Below are positions 37,201-41,701 of a stretch of 41,701 bases of DNA, piece after piece. The position numbers and the translations under genes were made by a program. Under the pieces are notes generated by a model. It was not told the origin of the DNA and searched no databases. It was given only the letters and a program-made list of their open reading frames with translations. The number at the start of each line of letters is the position of its first letter. Position 1 is the stretch's first letter. The DNA comes from Pelargonium cotyledonis (taxonomy: Eukaryota; Streptophyta; Magnoliopsida; Geraniales; Geraniaceae): positions 1 to 41,701 of the forward strand of contig JAYMTA010000100.1 of assembly GCA_036897625.1 (NCBI GenBank), given 5' to 3'.

Positions 37201-38703
37201 TGTAAATAAAATTTAATGATCACTCACACTACTGATGGTCTACAAAGTTAAGCTAGTAGTTTACTAGGTAGACAAAAACATGATTAGAGTAAACACATCA
37301 GTTAAAGTAGGCTGAGCGAAGCACACCTGACATGGATAATCGAACAGAATTTGGACGTCGCTGTTGGGCCAATGCAAGTATAATAGCATCCTCAACCTGT
37401 GAACAACAATATATTAACTTTTTCAATGATGATAAACTGAAGCATTAAGAATGACTATAAATGAAGAGGTCATAAAATATTTGTATCAGTCATGATCATT
37501 CCACCATCAGGAAGTTGAACGACACAAAATTAATTACTTTTCTAATATAAATAATTTCAATTAGAGAAAACCTTCAAAGAGGCAAGCTCCTTCAAACCCA
37601 TTTCAACTGAAAGCATACTCTCAATATTTCCTTCTCCAGTTAGATCACTCAAGTCATTAACAAGTTTACTTCTCCTTTCAGGATCATCATCACCTGCTCA
37701 ATGCAGTAACGGTAAGTATTACAGCCCATGGAAATGATAGATACATATGACACAATTATCAACCTAAAAATTATTCAGCTATCATTGGGATTAAGAAACA
37801 AAAATAATAACCAGAAAAAGACAATTAATGATTACTAGCCTTTTTCCCAACATTCCTCTTTAGCTTTTTGTCCAGCAGAAAGGACCACTTCAAATGGAAG
37901 AGGTGCTAACGATGACCAGTGTTCATGCTTTGATGCTGCAATATCTGCACAGACACCTATAAAGCATAGAACAAATTAAGTGTTACTAAGGATTTGAACA
38001 AACATGCAACACTCAAAAGCATAACTAATAGGAACACATACTAAACCTGAACTGAACATTAGTATGTAATGAATCCTAAAAGAAGAAAGGCAGCTAAAAG
38101 TAGCAGGTTCCAGAGCTTACATGGCATGTTCTAAAAGTCGTTGAAATTATAAGGTTTTTAGTTTATCAGCTGTCGAAATTATAACATGGAAAGGTGATAC
38201 TAAGCTGTATAAAGGCAAGTCAAACAAACAAAGATGCTTAAAAAAACAAATAAATCTTACCATATTTTGCAGCTAAACCCCAGTAGCGAGCAAGCCAACA
38301 CCTCTTAAGAACAACTTCTTCCTAAAATATGAAATTGAATTTAAAAAAAATAAATAAATAAGTAATCTACAAATATGTATAGGATGCAAGAAACTGTGTA
38401 AGCACAAACCATCTCTTTCTGAGTCAATATCATTCTTTGTGTCATTGAATGAAAGGCTTTTACTTCAGATTGAGCTCCATTAAGTTGTCTCACAACAGCT
38501 TCAGCCTCATCTTTTGCTTTCTGATTCACGAACTCAATTAATACAAAGCCAACATCTACTAATTGCAGAAGTTAAGTTCTTTAGATGCAGAGTACATAAA
38601 AAGAATGGCAAATTAATATACTCACCTCTACTTCAGACCTAAGAGACGTAACTTCTTTATCTACAACAACCTTACTTTGCTTTGCATCCTTAAGAGCAGC
38701 CTA

Positions 38704-38747
<44 letters not shown>

Positions 38748-41074
38748 GTCTTTTTCTGTTTCATCATCCTAAAATACAAATCGCCAATAAAAAATGGAAA
38801 GACATACATTCTGTGGCCTAAGAATTATGGTAACAAGGGAATGAAGAAACCAAAATAATTAACCGATATAACTTTCTTTGATTCATCTAAAAGAAGCTTA
38901 CCTCTCTTTGACGCAATGCAGCTTCCTTTCTGCAAAATGGTAACAAAAGATGTCACGGAAAAGGTTTTAAAAACAAAAGTGACATAATGTTGTTAGAATT
39001 TTGATTTACCGGCTCAAAAGTTTGGCTTCCAAAGACACGCCTTCTCCAAGAGCAGCAACCTAAAGATTCAAAACAAGCAGTGAGGTTTGTTTGTTGCATT
39101 AGCACCAACGACTGTGCCTTCAAAGTGAATGACATAAAAGACAGTAATTCACTGTTAATGCAGGAAGTTAATATACATACATATATATAGGTCTACTTAT
39201 GCATGAGAATTTTAGCATTCACGCACCAAAAAAATAAAAGCTGTTAATTGAAGTATTTTCTTGACATCACCTTCAGATCTTACACAGTATTGTCTAGAGA
39301 ACATATTCTATATACTACTTTGCAGGACAAGTGGTGATTTAGCAATGGTATGGCCATCATGCATAGACGTTATGATATTGCTAGACGAAATGTAAACACA
39401 GAATTCACCTGTTTCTCAAGCTCTCTAACCCTGGTCTCTGCTTCCTTGCATCTCTCTTCTTCAATTTTGAGCTGTAGAACAAATTTTGAATTATTGTTAG
39501 TGAGGACACAAGATATAACCCAATAACCATCATCAAAGAAAAGAAGAGAACAAAAAATATCACACCTTGTCAAGAATACTGTCGTTCTCTTCTTGAAGCA
39601 TATCAAGCTGCATATAAGCAATTTAAAATTTTACAATGATGGAATTTTGGACCAAAAAGATCCTTTTAATATCTTTGAATAACATACCTAAAACAGTAAT
39701 TCAAAAGTTTTACATATAAACACAAACATACATATAGACAACTTGATAAATATCACTGACATACTTCATCACGAAGTGCAGATGCTTCATGCTGATCACC
39801 AGCATTTTTTGAGTTGAAATTTCCAATATCTGGGGTGAATCTGTAGCACATGTTTATTTGCACCCAGTATGTTAATAAATCGAATGATATTGTCTTGATC
39901 GATAGTTACATAAATTAACATGAAAGAAGCATATATGTAAAACATAACTAGAAATACAAGCATACTGACACACGCACACATATTTTAATTAAACAAAATA
40001 CTATTTGAATTTTGATCCCATCAAACTATACATAAGAAAATGAAATGAGCCATATCAACCACTGACTCTAGAGAGGGGAAGATTTTTTACCTTTTATCTT
40101 TATAACGATTACTTGGAGGATCTATGGGAGGAGGCAAGGAAACTGCAGTCCTTAGCGGGGGCGGGGCTTTACTTGGTGGTGCCAATGGTGCTGCGCGATT
40201 AGACATTGATGGTCTTCCAGCTGATGTCGATCGAATCGACGGTGTTTCCTCAGCAAAGTTCCGAGCCAACTAATTAAACATCAAAGAAGTCCAATTCACC
40301 CCAAAATAAGCTTCCAACCTCCAATCTCCCCAAAATATATACCAACAATGTTAACTATTTCAAGTACTACTGCATGATATCTCTCCCAATTAGCTCAATG
40401 TAAGGAACAGTGAACTGAAAATGACTGAATTATCACAATCTTCACTTCAACAATATTACACATGCGCATTGTACTAGTAAGCATTGAAAACATCGGCACC
40501 GGACAAACCCCTCATTTGCCGGTAACAAAGTAAATCACCAAATGCAATCTCTAAAAGATGATCTTTACCTATATGCACTTACTAAGTAGAGTTCAGCAAT
40601 TCAATCAACAGTGCGACTAATTCTCATCAAATTCAACCTGATCTCACTACCAAATCAACCAATTCGCACAAAACACAATGCGAGACACAGAGTATAGCAT
40701 AAAATCAAGAACTTGGAGATTACCGCAGGCGAAGGAGATCTAGCAATCCTCGCGGAAGGAACAGCAGGTCTACTCGTACCATTCGAGTTCCTGGCAAGAG
40801 ACAGTGGCGGAGGAGCACTGTACCTGAAACCTAGATCGCCGTCCTCCTCGTCGTCGTCGTCAGTGGTCTGCGAAGCCATGACTTGAGCGAGGCGCTGGGC
40901 GGCGGCTTTGGCAGCAAAGTTCTGAGTACGCTTGACGCTGGAAATGCCGGTGACGGAGGAGGAGCGGGAGTGATGGTGGCGAGCCGGAGACATTGCCGGG
41001 GAAGAAGGACCGGTGCCGGACTCGCTGGTCCATTGGCGGGCGTAAACCGGGCTATCTGTTCGTTTCCGGTCCAT
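34217..41074 (-). CDS. SCD2: SCD2-like coiled-coil protein (STOMATAL CYTOKINESIS DEFECTIVE 2)
   Basis: Arabidopsis SCD2 works with the DENN protein SCD1 in clathrin-linked post-Golgi traffic, exocytosis and cytokinesis. Exons in transcript order: 41074-40724, 40269-40091, 39840-39765, 39607-39566, 39471-39409, 39059-39010, 38929-38902, 38700-38626, 38520-38410, 38321-38261, 37956-37840, 37693-37572, 37396-37327, 35578-35537, 34896-34856, 34555-34429, 34323-34217, giving 553 residues in 17 exons (Arabidopsis about 577). Residues 1 to about 175 are disordered and Ser/Pro-rich (starts [15 protein letters not shown], then [20 protein letters not shown] and an acidic run). Residues about 190-325 are predicted coiled coil ([17 protein letters not shown]). 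The C-terminal region is conserved ([49 protein letters not shown]). One exon has only 28 bases, and one intron (after 37840) starts with GC (AAAG/GCTAGT). The ATG 41074 has no upstream ATG nearby. Confidence 0.9.
35251..35298. repeat. Tandem duplication of a 24-base unit
   Basis: ATATGATCATGCAGCATCTG plus CTAT (35251-35274) is repeated at 35275-35298 with a single G-to-A difference. It lies in SCD2 intron 34897-35536. Confidence 0.9.
35758..35917 (+). mobile_element. Putative SINE with poly(A) tail in the largest SCD2 intron
   Basis: A 160-base segment with an A-box-like TGGTGGTAGTGG (35768-35779) and a weak B-box-like GGGTTAAGAGAC (35827-35838), ending in an uninterrupted A-run to 35917. 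Flanks TTGTAAACCAC (35747-35757) and TTGCCAACCAC (35918-35928) match at nine of eleven positions, like a target duplication. The orientation is opposite to the host gene. The A-tail and flank match are seen; the SINE label is inferred. Confidence 0.4.
35929..37110. repeat. Unclassified GC-richer, repeat-like segment in the SCD2 intron
   Basis: Composition is clearly less AT-rich than the neighbouring introns. It contains short recurring phrases, such as GAGTTAGGTCCTTAAG and GAGTTAAGTCCTTGG, and several variants of GCCATGG with GTC or ACC nearby. It accounts for most of the 1.75-kb intron 35579-37326, by far the longest of SCD2. No terminal repeats, protein domain or clear target duplication were found. 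The frame at 36814-37017 has no recognisable match. It could be part of an old transposable element, class unknown. Confidence 0.45.
38707..38744. repeat. (GA)19 microsatellite forming an SCD2 splice-acceptor pyrimidine tract
   Basis: Thirty-eight bases of pure GA on the plus strand, read as (TC)19 in the SCD2 transcript. It ends only six bases before the exon boundary at 38700 (acceptor CGTTTAG/GCTGCT), so it supplies the polypyrimidine tract. Confidence 0.95.
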
Positions 41075-41379
41075 ACGTGGAATCGGGTTCGGGTACAAAC
41101 GAAAATGGAAGGCCTCAGGGCCTAGATCTTCGCGTAGAGCTGTGGAAGAGAGACGCGAAATGTTGATTCGGGTCTTGCTGTTTTGATGACTACGGTTGGG
41201 ACTGAGTCAGTGTGACCCGCCCGAGTTGGACAGGTGACTCCAAACTCATTACTTTACATATTTTTGTTAGATTTTGTTAAATTGTGGATTGTTTGTGTCT
41301 TACGTTAATAATCACATGATGTTTATGCATGACACTCGTATTAGTGATCTTGTGCATTGTGATTGTCGGTAACTCTTAA
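41075..41379 (-). promoter_or_regulatory. SCD2 5' leader and promoter region
   Basis: GC-richer sequence immediately upstream of the SCD2 ATG, without any ATG on the transcript strand for at least 150 bases, consistent with a clean 5' leader. No TATA box is recognised. Confidence 0.4.
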
Positions 41380-41701
41380 GGCTCGTTTGGTTGGACATGA
41401 TTGATGAATGGGTTATATACTCATCTCAATTTCCATGTAATAACCCTATCCAATAGGGGTCTAATAAATTTCTTGTTTTGGAATGTTCCTAATTAAATTC
41501 TAGAATTGAGATTGGCTATCTAAGGACGGTTGTATTTACAAAACCGCTAGTGAAAATGGGATCTGTTAAGAAAACCCATAAAACTCGTAGAGAATTCATC
41601 TCAAATGAGACCAATTCAAAGTAACTCCACTTGAAAACTGAACTTTGGCTTTGACTTGAGCCTCCATCTAATATATATGTTTGTTGTATGCAATTTATAA
41701 T
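41380..41701. mobile_element. Possible MITE-like end running off the window
   Basis: Starts GGCTCGTTTGGTTGGACATG, a phrase resembling the GGGCTCGTTTGG ends of common plant MITEs. No matching inverted end is present before the window stops, so it is a weak call. Confidence 0.25.

Overview
This is nuclear DNA from a flowering plant, almost certainly a core eudicot. The evidence is AT-rich intergenic DNA, many short GT-AG introns, Stowaway-type MITEs, tRNA-derived SINEs and seven plant-specific or plant-type genes. I found no sign of a prokaryotic system, CRISPR array or intact virus-like element. The window reads as ordinary gene-rich plant chromosome, and I see no wholly new system in it; the interest lies in details of gene structure and regulation.

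Layout from left to right. (1) 106-6680 (+): the 3' part of a BAR-PH-ArfGAP-ankyrin protein of the SFC/VAN3/AGD3 type, running in from the left edge. (2) 9138-10838 (+): CORYNE (CRN), the membrane pseudokinase of CLAVATA peptide signalling. (3) 12015-12614 (+): LIR1, a light-regulated chloroplast protein that anchors ferredoxin-NADP reductase. (4) 16362-20839 (+): an ARF2-clade auxin response factor with a tasiARF-type target site. (5) 23239-26906 (+): NXD1-like, needed for neoxanthin accumulation. (6) 27542-29985 (-): serine carboxypeptidase-like 45 (SCPL45), convergent with NXD1. (7) 34217-41074 (-): SCD2-like coiled-coil protein of the stomatal cytokinesis/exocytosis pathway. I resolved the coding exons of all seven by splice-site and reading-frame bookkeeping and list them per gene.

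Two blocks recall Arabidopsis gene order (from memory of locus numbers). SFC/AGD3 (At5g13300) lies beside CRN (At5g13290), while the paralogous AGD1 (At5g61980) lies beside ARF2 (At5g62000). This window has ArfGAP, CRN and ARF2-like together, as expected of the state before Arabidopsis duplication and loss. NXD1 (At1g28100) and SCPL45 (At1g28110) are neighbours in Arabidopsis as here.

Accessory DNA: a 258-bp Stowaway-like MITE (7353-7610), a second one inside an NXD1 intron (24946-25153) with a decayed relative near 34.0-34.1 kb, three candidate SINEs (6282-6421, 21082-21184, 35758-35917), an old fragment of plastid 23S rRNA in the nuclear DNA (about 33288-33441), an unclassified GC-richer segment in the largest SCD2 intron, and several microsatellites, one of which forms the polypyrimidine tract of an SCD2 splice acceptor. 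Three introns, in three neighbouring genes, appear to use GC rather than GT donors.

The genes do not form one pathway. SFC/VAN3, CRN, ARF2-like and SCD2 bear on auxin or peptide signalling and membrane traffic in development; LIR1 and NXD1 act in chloroplasts. Linkage is probably historical rather than functional.
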